Source: Luzula sylvatica (taxonomy: Eukaryota > Streptophyta > Magnoliopsida > Poales > Juncaceae). From it: DNA of 64,000 nucleotides. Of this stretch, positions 33,090 to 44,863 are shown in pieces (position 1 is the stretch's first letter; every line of letters begins with the position of its first letter). The notes beneath the pieces are model-generated. The model saw nothing but the letters and a program-made list of their open reading frames with translations, was not told where the DNA came from and made no database searches. Location: assembly GCA_946800325.1 (NCBI GenBank), contig OX326958.1:10364001-10428000 (forward strand), in the 5' to 3' direction. The position numbers and the translations under genes are program-made.

Positions 33090-34414
33090 CTAGATTTATC
33101 CCCGCGCAACTGCGCGGGATGTTTTTTTATATAATTATTTAAATAAAATTAACGGGTGTGCGAATTAACGCGCATGCGTTTGAACTAAATTAATCTAATC
33201 ATGACATATTTGCAAATATCATGATGTCAATAGATGCATAAGATTTATGAAATTATTTTATCACGAATATTATTTTCTAATATAATTTGTATAAATAGTT
33301 AAGGTGCTTCTAAGATCGATTAATATAATCATAATATATTCGCAAATTTAAATATCTATGTAAAATAGGAAAAAAAGCAAAAATGTAAAATAAGAAAAAA
33401 ATATCAAAATGTAAAATAGAACTGAAATGTAAATAAAAAATACCAAAATTTAAATTTATTTTTTTTATACAAAACCACTTGATAACGTGGAGGCTTAGAA
33501 TTGCAAGAAATTTATTTGATTTATATATAAGATATAATATATTATAATATGAAACTAAATAAATAACAAAATAAAAATAGTTAATTGTTAATTAATTGAC
33601 AAAACAAATGGTAGGAACCAAATCTGGACCAAGTAAGGTGAAAATCCTTTCCGGTACAACAATGCTTGCTGAAACTAGCCTCTAAAAACAAGAAAAAATG
33701 AATTAATTGAAGAACGAAATGGTTGAAGTAACTAATTGTTAATAAATTATCAAAATCAACCAACCCTAACCAAATATGAACCAATTAAGGTGCAAATCCT
33801 CTCGAGTAGCGAAATCATGAGAGAAAATCTATCTTGGATGACGGAAAGAGGGTATAGACCGAAAGAGGGTATAGACAAACTGACAAAGTCCTATCGTCAT
33901 CGTCATCTCTAGAGAAAAACACGAACGAAGAGGTAGAACGGATTTCGTTTCCGCTTGATACGGTGTCACCCATGTTTTGCAAAGAATAAAGTCGTGTTTG
34001 TTTTCAGGACATCACCACCACTTTTTCGGCTCTCGCCTTTTATTCTTTGACGCCACACTTTCACTAGGGTTTCACCACTCTTTACGCTAGGGTTTTTCTC
34101 GTCGGTTTGAAAATGAGATGGAGTGAGGGGAAAGAGAAATGGGATACAAAGAAGGAAGAAAGGAGAAGGAGAAGTATCCTCTGAGAAAGACGCCGAGGCG
34201 TATTATCTCCTTTGAGTGTGTTTATGAGAGTGACGACGGCGTAGGTAACTGGGTACATAGGTGTGGAGAAAAGTAGCTAAGAAGAGAGTGATAATGGACG
34301 TGAAAAATGAAAATAAAATCGTAGTTCAGCATGTTTCTGTAATCCGAGTGGGTTTAAAAAATGACGTGGCATCAGGTGAATGAGGAAAATTATATGTAAA
34401 TTTTATTAGTAGGA
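33090..34414 (-). mobile_element. Non-autonomous Helitron (minus strand)
   Basis: Read on the minus strand, the 5' end is A^TCCTACTAATAAAA (34,414) and the 3' end is a hairpin CCCGCGCA-GT-TGCGCGGG (33,101-33,118) followed by GATAAATCTAG^T (33,090). TC start, CTAG end, a hairpin about ten bases before the end, and insertion between A and T without duplication are the Helitron hallmarks. No Rep/helicase is encoded, so it is non-autonomous. The GC-richer part 33,830-34,300 may be captured host sequence but was not recognised. Confidence 0.8.
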
Positions 34415-34616
34415 TTACTTCTTTTTTTTTTCCTTTATGTTTCGTTGAATTTAGTGCATAAATACCGCTTTACATAAACCAAACATGTGAAATAAGACAA
34501 GTTGTAATAAACCATGAAATCAACATGATATACACTAAAGTATGTATATAACGGTGCACACATTTTTTGTTCAATTCATCTATGTAAGATGACCGCAATA
34601 AATGTTATCATATACA

Positions 34617-34862
34617 TGGAGAGTTCTATCATACACTTATTTTGCTTATTATACACATATTTTCAAGGATATTTTGTGTAATTATCAATTAATTAGTATT
34701 TAAAGTAATTATTCAAGTCTATTTATTAATAAATGATATACTAAATAACAAATTTGAATTATTTATGAAAGAAAAAACATCTATAAAAAATATAATTTAT
34801 GATACACCCTTCTAAATATACCCAAAATATCCTTTTAAAAGGTTGTATGATATAATTCCCCA
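34617..34862. mobile_element. MITE-like element with GGGGARTTNTATCATACA ends
   Basis: Left end GGAGAGTTCTATCATACA; the right end, reverse-complemented, GGGGAATTATATCATACAA. The 246-base AT-rich interior has no coding. About 65 bases of flanking sequence ('caattcatctaygtaagatga...catatacat') occur on both sides (34,565-34,616 and 34,882-34,940). A relative lies in the opposite orientation at about 52,907-53,088. The superfamily is undetermined. Confidence 0.6.
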
Positions 34863-34940
34863 ATATCATACTACATGTTTTTTCAATTCATCTACATAAG
34901 ATGAACCCAATAAATGTCATCATATACATACTAACCCAAA

Positions 34941-35449
34941 TAAATAAAGAGACAATATATTATCATTCATTAAAAAAATTCCGAAGTAAAACGTAAAATG
35001 AACACCAAGTTCATGAAATTAGAAACTGTCGAGGAGATGCTCATTGGTGAATTTTAGATAGTAGTATTGTAACGGATTAAAAACGAAACTTTGATTTTCA
35101 TTGATTAAACAGTTGAGATTACATGTCAATTATACACCTAAACCTAACTAATCAAGCACTTACAACCACTCAATTACTAACTAGTTTCTAACCACTCACA
35201 TCACATAACTGATTGAATCAATCAGAGCCGTTCAATACTTAACTGCTTTGACCCATCACAACCATTCATTATTTACATAACCTAAACCCGTAAGTACCTA
35301 ATCATAAACTACTAAACTAAAATCCAATATTTAATCAGCCCATGAGTTTTTTTAGCCGGTTAACGACTGCAAAGATCCCTGAAGATTTAAATCTCGATAG
35401 CAAGATGTTGTACTGGATGCCTCCGGTGTTTTCTCTAACACGGAACCAT
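34941..35449. other. Intergenic stretch downstream of the membrane gene
   Basis: AT-rich with CCTAAAC/ACCACTCA-type short repeats (35,140-35,300). Probably the 3' flank of the gene on the minus strand; no other feature seen. Confidence 0.4.
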
Positions 35450-36100
35450 CTAGATATCCATTAGGAAAAGGTCCGTACTAATATGGACTTTTACATCCTT
35501 GGTTTGTTGAGCCTTGTCGGAGCGAGTGTGGAGATAGAACGTGTAAACCAAATTAACAAAAAAGAATGGTGTTGAGACGACTCCAGAAACTAAGGCATCC
35601 TTTGAATGCCTATAAACCAGATCAAATATCACGTTAGCAATCATGGTTGATGACATGATATTTCCTAGTATTGTTAGTCTGTTACTCCTCTGAACATCTT
35701 CTTCATGATCATCCTCTTTCACACACCACAACAAACCAACAACAGAAATAAGAGCAATGCACATGCTTCCTGCTTTTATTGGATCATCACGTTGCGTGTA
35801 TGCAGCTCCGGCAAAAAGGATGGTGGCTCCCAACATTCCCGCATAACAAAAGATTACAACCTTAAGATGATCTTTGCTGCTATTATATAACTTGAGCAAA
35901 TCGATTTCCCCCTTGTCCACAAAAAGCTTATCCAACTTTTTGCTAAAAATGGACAAAATTGCCAAAATGAACCAAGGGAGGCTCTCCGAAATGTTAATGG
36001 TAATATCTGCAAATCTAGATTTACATTTTTCCATTGACCCAGCTATGGTTGCTTTCATTTCTGGGGCATTATTTTCCACCACTTGCGCTTCTATATCCAT
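35450..36100 (-). CDS. Putative multi-pass membrane protein, 216 aa
   Basis: A single uninterrupted frame from ATG at 36,100 to TAG at 35,450, in a region otherwise broken by stops. The N-terminus (about 1-38) is hydrophilic with a short acidic start. Hydrophobic segments lie near residues 41-57, 78-101, 108-125, 145-165 and 172-193. A charged loop (KEDDHEEDVQRSNR) lies before the fourth, and the C-terminal tail is polar. This predicts four or five membrane passes. I do not recognise the family. A related-looking fragment lies just upstream (36,115-36,324). It could be one exon of a longer gene, since splice sites were not resolved. Confidence 0.6.
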   Translation of the reverse strand: MDIEAQVVENNAPEMKATIAGSMEKCKSRFADITINISESLPWFILAILSIFSKKLDKLFVDKGEIDLLKLYNSSKDHLKVVIFCYAGMLGATILFAGAAYTQRDDPIKAGSMCIALISVVGLLWCVKEDDHEEDVQRSNRLTILGNIMSSTMIANVIFDLVYRHSKDALVSGVVSTPFFFVNLVYTFYLHTRSDKAQQTKDVKVHISTDLFLMDI

Positions 36101-36114
36101 TTTGTTCCAGAATT

Positions 36115-36324
36115 CTAGAATTCAGAAAAGTTCAACACAATGAAAGAGAAACAAGTCAGAATGCGGAAGATATCTGTCGATTGAGGCAAACCATGGATCC
36201 TTATATCCAGTGAAAATGTAGTTGTTGTGGCAGAAGCCAACACACCTAACATTGCAAAGAAAACCATACATTTTCCATATTTAGACCGGAGTAGTTGTCG
36301 AATGGTCATCCAACATAACCTCAT
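36115..36324 (-). pseudogene. Membrane-protein fragment upstream of the 216-aa gene
   Basis: A 69-residue minus-strand frame with a basic start, a hydrophobic stretch (CMVFFAMLGVLASATTTTF) and a second one near the end. The first resembles VVIFCYAGMLGATILFAGAAY in the downstream 216-residue protein, including the ML-A-T core. It may be a fragment of a tandem relative or an upstream exon. The 5' part of the reading lies in a segment duplicated at 36,478-36,545. Confidence 0.4.
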
Positions 36325-36545
36325 TTGAATATGAATACGAGGACATATATGGTGCCCTAGGTTGCACGGATACGGATACGGGTATTGTATCCGATACGAT
36401 ACGGATACGGCGATACGACAATTTTCAAAAAATCACGGATACGAATACGGATATATAATTATTATTTTTATATATTTAGACCGGAGTAGTTGTCGAATGG
36501 TCATCCATAATAACCTCATTTGAATATGAGGACATATATGGTGCC
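36285..36545. repeat. Direct repeat of ~75 bp around a GGATACGG-rich insert
   Basis: The segment 'tttagaccggagtagttgtcg...gacatatatggtgccc' occurs at about 36,281-36,356 and 36,474-36,545. Between them lies about 115 bases rich in GGATACGG/CGATACG (36,360-36,450). The second copy lacks one six-base unit of the first. Confidence 0.85.
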
Positions 36546-36765
36546 CCCTAATTCTCCCCAAACTCATGTTGATTGAATCAGCATGAGATCACTCTGTTAA
36601 TTGAGGACACTTTTAATCATCTCTAAAATATCTCTCTTGTGTAGAAAATTGCTATCGCTCCCAATTAACTCGGCACTGTATTAACAGTTAGTTGGGAGCG
36701 AACCCATTTAAGTACTCAAACCCTAATCATTCTCTTGCTTCTCTTTCATTTTGCAGCCGCCACAC

Positions 36766-36767
<2 letters not shown>

Positions 36768-36820
<53 letters not shown>
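36768..36820. repeat. (TC)n microsatellite
   Basis: About 52 bases of CT dinucleotide between two 'cacac(g/a)tctc' strings. Confidence 0.95.
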
Positions 36821-36822
<2 letters not shown>

Positions 36823-38295
36823 CACATCTCTTTTAAGTTAGTAAAGAGTATTGTCCTTAATTAACTATTGGGTTTGAGGGTCTTACAATGAAGCTCCATG
36901 TTGGTGATGTTATTCAAGAAAATGTAGTTCTAAATATGTCATAAATAAAAAACTGGCAGATCTTCGAAAATTTCCTTAAGTTTTAATTATTACGTGTTTT
37001 TCAATTTGAAGTGAGTTTATCAGTGTCAAATTGTCGATTTTCACTTAAGGCTTCTTTATTTTTCAATTATGTGGTTTTTTGTAATTTAGGAATAATAAAG
37101 GGGCCTTATGCAAGTTTCACTTAGTTGTTTTGTATTTTTTATGGCCATTGGTTTATTTTTTATCATGGTTAGACCTATACAACATTAATTACGTGTAATT
37201 TAGGAATAATAAAGGGGATTTGTGCAGTATTTTCGTATTTGATTTATTTTATCATGATTCGTGAATACATGATTTATTTTTATCAATTTTCAAACTTTTG
37301 GTACTTAAATAATATATTAATTATATAAAAAAAAATTAGGAGCATATTTTCTCAATTTAAATAATATCTATTTAACGAGAACGTGTCGAATACTTGATGA
37401 TTATTGGAATTTAACAAGGAAACATTACCTGATAAATGCCGGTATAGAAACCTAATTTCTTCACCATGGTCATATTGGTACAACGAAAATAACTTATGTA
37501 ATAAGAAAATGGATGTTTAATTTTCAAAAGATAGCAATGAACAATGATTGGTATTTTTCACACCCAAATTTCGGAATGAAATGATGGGAATTCTTGAAAT
37601 TCAGCCAAAACCAAAAGAACCATTATATTATTTTTTTATTCATTTTATATTTTCATAAACAGGCGCAAACTGACAAATGTTCTCAATTCACTCGACCGCG
37701 GAATTACATAACCAACCTTTCAACAAATCAACAAAAATCATCACCGTGAAACAACTACAACAATATAATCATCTTTTTTATAAACAAAACATAATACCCA
37801 AAAATAATCATAACAAATGCACGAACTCCCACGCTATAGCTCAACAAAGTTAAACAATCCTGCACAATTCCGGGGAGCAAAGCTAATTTAGTTCAAAATT
37901 GGAACTGAAAATTTAAATATTAGATCAATCACGCAACTATATCAAAATAATAGAGATGGACAATTTCTGTCAATTAATTTTTTAGGAACTGATCAAATCA
38001 TTAAAATGCTAAAAAGGATAGATAAATTAAAATTGGAAAAGTTGGTTTCTACAAAGTACAAAAATTATAAAATCCTAAAATTGTAAGTCTCAATTAACAA
38101 CTTTCAAAAACGCTCAAAAAATTTATGAAAATGAAAAGCTTTCAACTTCTTGCTAAATTCTATCCTTGAAAAAACAATTAGCAAACAAAACATATCTTGC
38201 AATAAATAAATAAAAATACATACAAATGCGGTAAAAAAGTTGCTTAGAATCAAAATACACCTAAGGCAGGATTCAACGCTGCCCAAAGGTATTAC
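36821..38295. other. AT-rich intergenic stretch
   Basis: No gene seen. The phrase 'taatttaggaataataaaggg' occurs at about 37,084 and 37,196, a local duplication. Otherwise unstructured. Confidence 0.5.
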
Positions 38296-38303
38296 GTTTC
38301 AAA

Positions 38304-39276
38304 TAGAGGTGGCAAACCGAGCCCTAATTCGGAAAATCGTCCGACTCTCCAGAGATCCGACTCGCCCACCACCTGTTAAGTCTAGAAAAATCAAACAACC
38401 GAACCCGTCCGACCCAACTCGAAAAATCAAATCGGAAATTGTCCCGATCTTAGTGTGTTGCGTATTACGCCAATCCAATTCGGCCCAAATCCGAGTTGTT
38501 CGAAACCCGATAAATCCGACACCGTCAAGCCCGAATCAAAACAGCCGGACTCAATTTGACCCGATTCAAATAAATTCAAGGTCCTATTCAAAGTCAAAAA
38601 GTATCATTTTCATATAACTTTGATATTTCAAAATTAATAAATTTTTTATTATTGAAATTTTTTTTGTTCGAAAAGTAAATTTCATAAATATAATAAAGTA
38701 TACGGATCTTCATTAACAAATTGATATATCAATATAACTTTCAAATTTCAAAATTTCAAAATTATTTCTTATTAATTTTTTTTCACAAATTAATAAATTC
38801 ATAAAAATGACAGTAAACTTAAAATGCATTTGATATGGACAAAAAAATAATAAATTTAATATAGTATCGAAATCAAATTATGACACTTCACAATAACTTG
38901 CTAGTTAATATTATATTTATTATATTTTTCGTGAGGAGGATGGGGTCGATGCTTCCAATAAGAAACAATGATCCAGATTTGGACAATAATTTAATTTTAT
39001 TTCCAATATTTCGACAAAATTAATTTTATATCCAGAAGCAGCCCGAATTCCGAAATAACTGGAAATCAGAAGTCGGAACGAATCCGCATCCTCCCGAACT
39101 TGAACATCCGACCAGACTAAGATTTCCAACTCGAAAGTGATCTGATCGAATATGACCCGAGCAAAACACAACCTTATCCGATTTGAATTACCCGAAGAGA
39201 TCCGAACTCGATAATTTATCCAAAATTCGGTAGGTTTAATCCGAAACCGTCCAACCGGACTAGTTTTCCACCACTA
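38304..39276. mobile_element. Second non-autonomous hAT element
   Basis: Left end TAGAGGTGGCAAACC; right end reverse-complemented TAGTGGTGGAAAACT. The flanks GTTTCAAA (38,296-38,303) and GTTTTAAA (39,277-39,284) match at seven of eight bases. Sub-terminal sequence is GC-richer with repeated CCGA/CCCGA units (38,310-38,580 and 39,040-39,260) around an AT-rich core. Same design as the 3.8-kb hAT at 14,690, but with different sub-terminal words. No transposase. Confidence 0.82.
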
Positions 39277-39284
39277 GTTTTAAA

Positions 39285-40228
<944 letters not shown>

Positions 40229-40744
40229 GTTCATATTTGAGATAGCAAGTTTATTTCTTCACTAAGTGTATTTTATTGCTAATTACAGGTTTTTAGAGGG
40301 AACTTCTTAGAAATCCGAGAGTGTAGTTGCCTTCGTCTCCTCGCGCCGTTAAAATCGATATATGATACTGACTAATTCGGTACACGTGTGAAGGAGAAAA
40401 CAAATAATCATCAACATAAGAGATTACACCAAACTCTACTCGAAAATCACTCACACAATTGCCACTCTACTGCCCCACCTACCTCACCTACCACCCCCAA
40501 CTACCCTCAATACTCTCACCTATCTCTCGGCCAATGAGAAAACCCCAAGGACACTCTAAATAAGACATCAAGTCCCTTGGGCAGAGATTGCTTCTTCTTC
40601 CCTCCCCTTTCTTCTCTCTCTCTCTCAAGCACTTCCAAGAACTTTCAAGAACATCAAGAACCGTTCAAGATTTACTCGAATTCTCGGGTGATTGTTTGCC
40701 TAGCAAGGAGCTTGCTCCTTCTTGATGTGAGCACACCATTTGGG

Positions 40745-41010
40745 TCCACGGAGCTTCCTCCATCGCCGGACTCGAAGCTTTCTTCATCCGGTGAAGCGGC
40801 CTAATCGAAGCAAGTCGTAGAAGATACACGTCACAACCGGACTCGGAGCTTTCTTCATCCGGAAACCTTCGGGATTGAGAGTGGAGCTTTCTTCATTACC
40901 GGACTCGGAGCTTTCTTCATCCGGTAAACCTCTCCTCTTTCGATTGGTTCGTGATTGCGTTTCACCTTCTTTCCTCGAACGGACTCGGAGCTTTCTTCAT
41001 CCGGGAGAGG
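40745..41010 (+). repeat. GGAGCTTTCTTCATCCGG repeats in LTR E
   Basis: Four close copies of GACTCGGAGCTTTCTTCATC at about 40,770, 40,841, 40,903 and 40,981, plus a degenerate one at 40,748 and a partial one at 40,881. They are separated by 30-80 unrelated bases. Spacing is irregular, so this is a dispersed cluster, not a simple tandem array. Confidence 0.9.
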
Positions 41011-41379
41011 CGACTACTTCGAGCGAGAAGTGCTCGTACCTTCCTAGCTTTCTAGCGGTTCGAGCATTGAGCGACCACACTAGACGAGGAAAGGAGCTCT
41101 TCTTGACACGTTGAAGCTTGCTTAGTCATTCTAGGTGTATTCTTTCCATATCTTGAATTTCTTGTATGTTGGATGATAGTTTTGAAGTTGTGTAAAGAAA
41201 ACCGTGTTTGAATCTAGTTTCTTGCTTAATCTTTGTTCTTGCATTAGATCTTTGGCTCTCTTTTGTTCTTGTGTTGCTCTCTTTTTACTTGCATTTTGGT
41301 CCTTAATTAAGATATTAAACAATCTCTGATCACGTTTCAATTCAAACCCCAAACAAAATACTCAAACTCAATTCCATAA

Positions 41380-41655
41380 AACATTCCGTTATAACGGACC
41401 CAAGTTGCATTACAACGGACTAGACGATTGGTCCTTTCGTATTAGGTTGGTTAAAACTCCATTATAACGCAATTAAGTTCTGTTGTAACGGATTAACCAA
41501 TTCGTTACAACGCTCCTCAAGTCCGTTGTAACAGACCTTCTATTACGTTGTAACGGACATTCTTCCGTTGTAACGGACTTCCACTTCACTTTTTCCATTA
41601 GAATTTTCATTGCATTCCGTTGTAATGGACTCACTTCCGTTATAACAGACAACTT
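41380..41655. repeat. Array of palindromic CCGTTRTAACGG sites
   Basis: About ten CCGTTATAACGG / CCGTTGTAACGG-like words in 275 bases (for example near 41,387, 41,479, 41,521, 41,541, 41,563, 41,616 and 41,637). Each is a near-perfect palindrome. The half site TAACGG matches the core recognised by plant MYB factors, which is established knowledge; use here is inference. Confidence 0.75.
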
Positions 41656-41842
41656 TCTGGAAATTAGTTTTGTTAATTCTTGCTTGTTTTTATTCATTAT
41701 TCGATGCATATACTCCTCGTGGAACGAACTTTCATATTTCCACTATACACATATATTTCCAAACTTGTTGATTGAATCGGGTTTTCACTTACAACGATAT
41801 CTCAAAATTTATAAAGCGATCGAAAACTCCGTTCATCAGTAT

Positions 41843-42404
41843 CGAAGGCCTTCGCTATGTCTTCTAAAAAAACTATCATATTTGCCTTGAAATATTTTGT
41901 TGAATCAATCATTTGTTGTGCCATTGCAAATCCATCAATTATATTTCTTTTTTTAACGAAACATGATTGCGAGTAATCCACCATTTGTTTTTGCAATCTC
42001 AAAGCTAGAATTTTGGAGAAGATCCTTTGCACTCCATGGATCAAACTTATTGGTATGTAATCTTTGGGATTATCAGGTGCTCATATCTTTGGGACTAGAG
42101 TTATATATGAGGAACTTAAAATTTTCAGTCCCTCATTCTTTAGTTCTTTTGAGTTGAAAATATATAACAGATCTAGGTGTATTAAGTCCCAATACATCTT
42201 GTAGAATTCACCTGTGAATCCATCTGGTCCTGGTGATTTATTTTTACCCCAACACCATACAACTTGTTTTATCTCTTTTAGTGATATACTTTCGTCTAAT
42301 TGTAATAGATCTTCTCTTTTATCATATAAAGCTTGAGGTTGAAGTAATTCTATTCTTACTTGATTGTCTTTTGACCCTAGTATAGTCTTGTAATAATCGA
42401 ACAT
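41843..42404 (-). pseudogene. LINE-2 ORF2, beginning of the RT domain
   Basis: Frames 42,404-42,081 and 42,044-41,843. They show the KSPGPDGFTGEFYK block, an ITLVPKI end, RISKILALRLQ-like and QSCFVKKRNIIDGFAMAQQ blocks, and the first catalytic Asp region with a Glu (FLEDIAKAFDT). The frame breaks between 42,081 and 42,044. The element stops here against LTR E. Confidence 0.8.
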
Positions 42405-43605
42405 AATTCTTGCCTTTTTCTTCTAATCTGTATATGGTTGATTACCGTCTTTTAGAACTGCTATTTTATCGTTCCTTTTGTGGTTGGTCGCAATCTGATG
42501 AAAATAAGCTGTATTTGTATCTCCATGTAATATCCAATTTTTCTTTGATCACTGTTTCCAAATTTCTTTCTCTTTCTTACTCAGTTCAGTTCCCGGAATC
42601 TTGCTTTTATTTTTGCTTGTAACCATCTTTCTGCCATAGTGATCGTCCTCTCTTCTTGATTCTTGTCCAACCAAATTAAAGTTTGTTTGCATATACCGAG
42701 TTGTTGGTTGATATCCATATTCTTTCTCGACTCCACTCCTTAAGTTTTTTTGGTAGTAATGTTAACTTCCTATCTAGATCTTTGATTTTTCTGACCTGTA
42801 TGGTATTCCAATGCTCCATTACTATTTGGTCTATCTCCTTGTATTTTAGCCAGTAATTTTCTAATCTAAAGAAATTTTGTCTCAAAAAGGTGGTATGAGC
42901 AGTATAAATTAATGGTGTATGATCAGAAGATGTATTGGCACTGGCCACTAGCTCTGAATTTTGATGAGAAGTAGACCATTGATTTGAGATGAGAACCCTA
43001 TCCAATCGTGACATTGTTTGCGCCCTTCTCCATGTAAATTTTTGACCCATGAGCGGCTGATCTATCAATTGGACATCATTGATACAATCTCTGAATTTTG
43101 CCGACGCTCTCCAGTCATATGTGGCACCCCTTCTTTCGTCTTGATTTAAAATCACATTAAAATCACCTAGTACCATCCAGGGTTAATTGTCTGTAGGCTT
43201 TAATGATCTTAGTTCCTCATAGAATTCATGTCTGCGTGCTCGTTAATTCGGGCCATAAACACTTGTAATCCATCTTTTTGATTGATCCCATTTACATTGT
43301 AATTGGATAGATATTGAGTAAGTTCTTTGAATTGCTCGCACCTTAGTGAACATTGCATCTCGCCATCCTACCAGAATTCCTCCCGAGGCTCCATTAGCTT
43401 TTAGGTAATCATACTCATTTATAATCCCCCCACATATTTCTCTCCGTATAGATTGATTTATTACCTCCATCTTTGTCTCTTGTAGGCACACTGTTTGTGG
43501 TTTCTCCAATGTTATATTCTTCCTTATTTCTATCCTTTTGTTCTTGTCATTTAAACATCTTACGTTCCATGTCAGGATCTTTAATTTTCTTGTTTTATCA
43601 ATCAT
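42405..43605 (-). pseudogene. LINE-2 ORF2, endonuclease and linker
   Basis: The start at 43,605 leads into KILTWNVRCLND (catalytic Asn), VCLQETKME (catalytic Glu) and ITSVYGPN. After a break near 43,243-43,176 come VLGDFNVIL (catalytic Asp/Asn), a KFTWRR block, MSRLDRVLIS and the SSDHTPLI catalytic His block. From 42,676 to 42,405 the linker is decayed. The nuclease motifs are unusually well preserved for such a broken element. Confidence 0.82.
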
Positions 43606-44059
43606 TCTTCCATATATTACACTCCATGCTATATCTCGTATGTTGAGAATATTCCTTTATGCGTTCAATCTTGTTCTTTTTATTCGTCCATGCTTTCGAG
43701 GAGTTGAGATAAATCCTTTGCAATGTAATACTAACCCTACTTTTTGACACGTCCCAGATATCAATAATCTTAACCCTACTACCATTGATGCAACCCAACC
43801 CTAATTCACCTACTGCACTACTACTCTTTAATTCAAAACAGACTGATTCATTACTACTTAAACTACTTTCAAAATACCCATTACAATCCCACAAAAGATT
43901 CGATAACTCCCATCCAAAACAACTACTACCATTATTAACCCTAATCCAATTGACTGCTACCATAACTGCCATATAACTGAAAATATAACCTAAACAAACA
44001 ATAACTGACTCGATAATACTGAACATTAAAGCTTGTTCAGCTAAGCTTCGCCGCTTTAA

Positions 44060-44253
44060 GACTTCATAGTTCATACATCATCTTGATTCTCAGATGCCTC
44101 GACGAACTGAGCATCTAAGTCTTCTGTTATTGCGATTCCTCCCAGCTTGAGGATTTCCTTGATTTCTTTCTCATTCAATTACTTAACTTCATTTCTAATC
44201 ACTGGATTCTTGATTGCTATGCATGCTACTTTCTTTGTGGTTTGCGAATCCAT
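44060..44253 (-). pseudogene. LINE-2 ORF1, C-terminal end
   Basis: Readable minus-strand coding (KEIKEILKLGGIAITEDL) with stops, between the solo LTR and ORF2. It continues the frame region before the LTR at 44,864. No domain is recognised here. Confidence 0.5.
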
Positions 44254-44258
44254 CTCCT
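44254..44258. repeat. Target duplication CTCCT, left of the family B solo LTR
   Basis: Identical to 44,859-44,863. Confidence 0.9.
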
Positions 44259-44858
44259 TGAAAGAAATATGGCTTAAAAATTAACTTGGAAGAATTTATA
44301 TGTATAGGCAAATCTGCAGTCAGAACTGAGTTCGTTCGAACGCACTCTTTTGTGCGTTCGGAACGAACTAATTCGTGATAGTCAGAGCTGCTGAGTCCGT
44401 TGGAACGAACTGAGTCCGTTCGGAACGGACTCAGCAGTCTGTTTCCTATATATATAAAGTTCTGATTCCGGGATTTAACCTAAGTTTTTTCTAGGGTTTT
44501 GAGCCGTCTTTTCTCTCTCTTCTTCAACAGAAATTCCAGATTAGATCTGGGCTAAATTGAGAGGGAGAATTGAGCAAAGGATTTGAGAGATTCAATCGTA
44601 ACGTCGACTAGAACGGCGTTGGCGATTTCCGATCGGTCGAAATCGAGGTGGACACGAGTAGAGGGACTGCACGAGCATTCCTTGGAGAAGATTCACGGAT
44701 TTGGAGAAGTAATCGACACGTACTAACTTGTACGAGGTAATTATCTCCGCAACTCTTCCTTTTTCGGTGGTTTTCGGGCGTGATCCCGATAGAATTAGGT
44801 TACGCATGCGTAACAAACTTCCGCTGCACACTTTGATATAAGAGTGCGTAACCCTACA
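44259..44858 (+). mobile_element. Solo LTR of family B
   Basis: Starts TGAAAG, ends CCCTACA and is flanked by the perfect CTCCT duplication. U5 is clearly the same as the LTRs of element B. U3 differs: instead of a long (TA)n tract it has a cluster of GTTCGTTCGAACGC and GTCCGTTCGGAACGG palindromes (44,329-44,440). Confidence 0.92.
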
Positions 44859-44863
44859 CTCCT

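Larger units (their letters stand above)
40250..41842 (+). mobile_element. Probable Ty3/Gypsy-type LTR (E), boundaries uncertain
   Basis: The stretch has the parts of a long Gypsy LTR: a CCAAT-like region (40,530), a CT-rich leader (40,590-40,625), tandem repeats, and near its end the phrase TGCATATACTCCTCGTGG. LTR D carries an equivalent TGCATATATTCCTCGTGG at the same relative place. It abuts LINE-2 at about 41,842. No terminal TG or target duplication was identified, so it could be a truncated LTR rather than a solo one. Confidence 0.5.
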
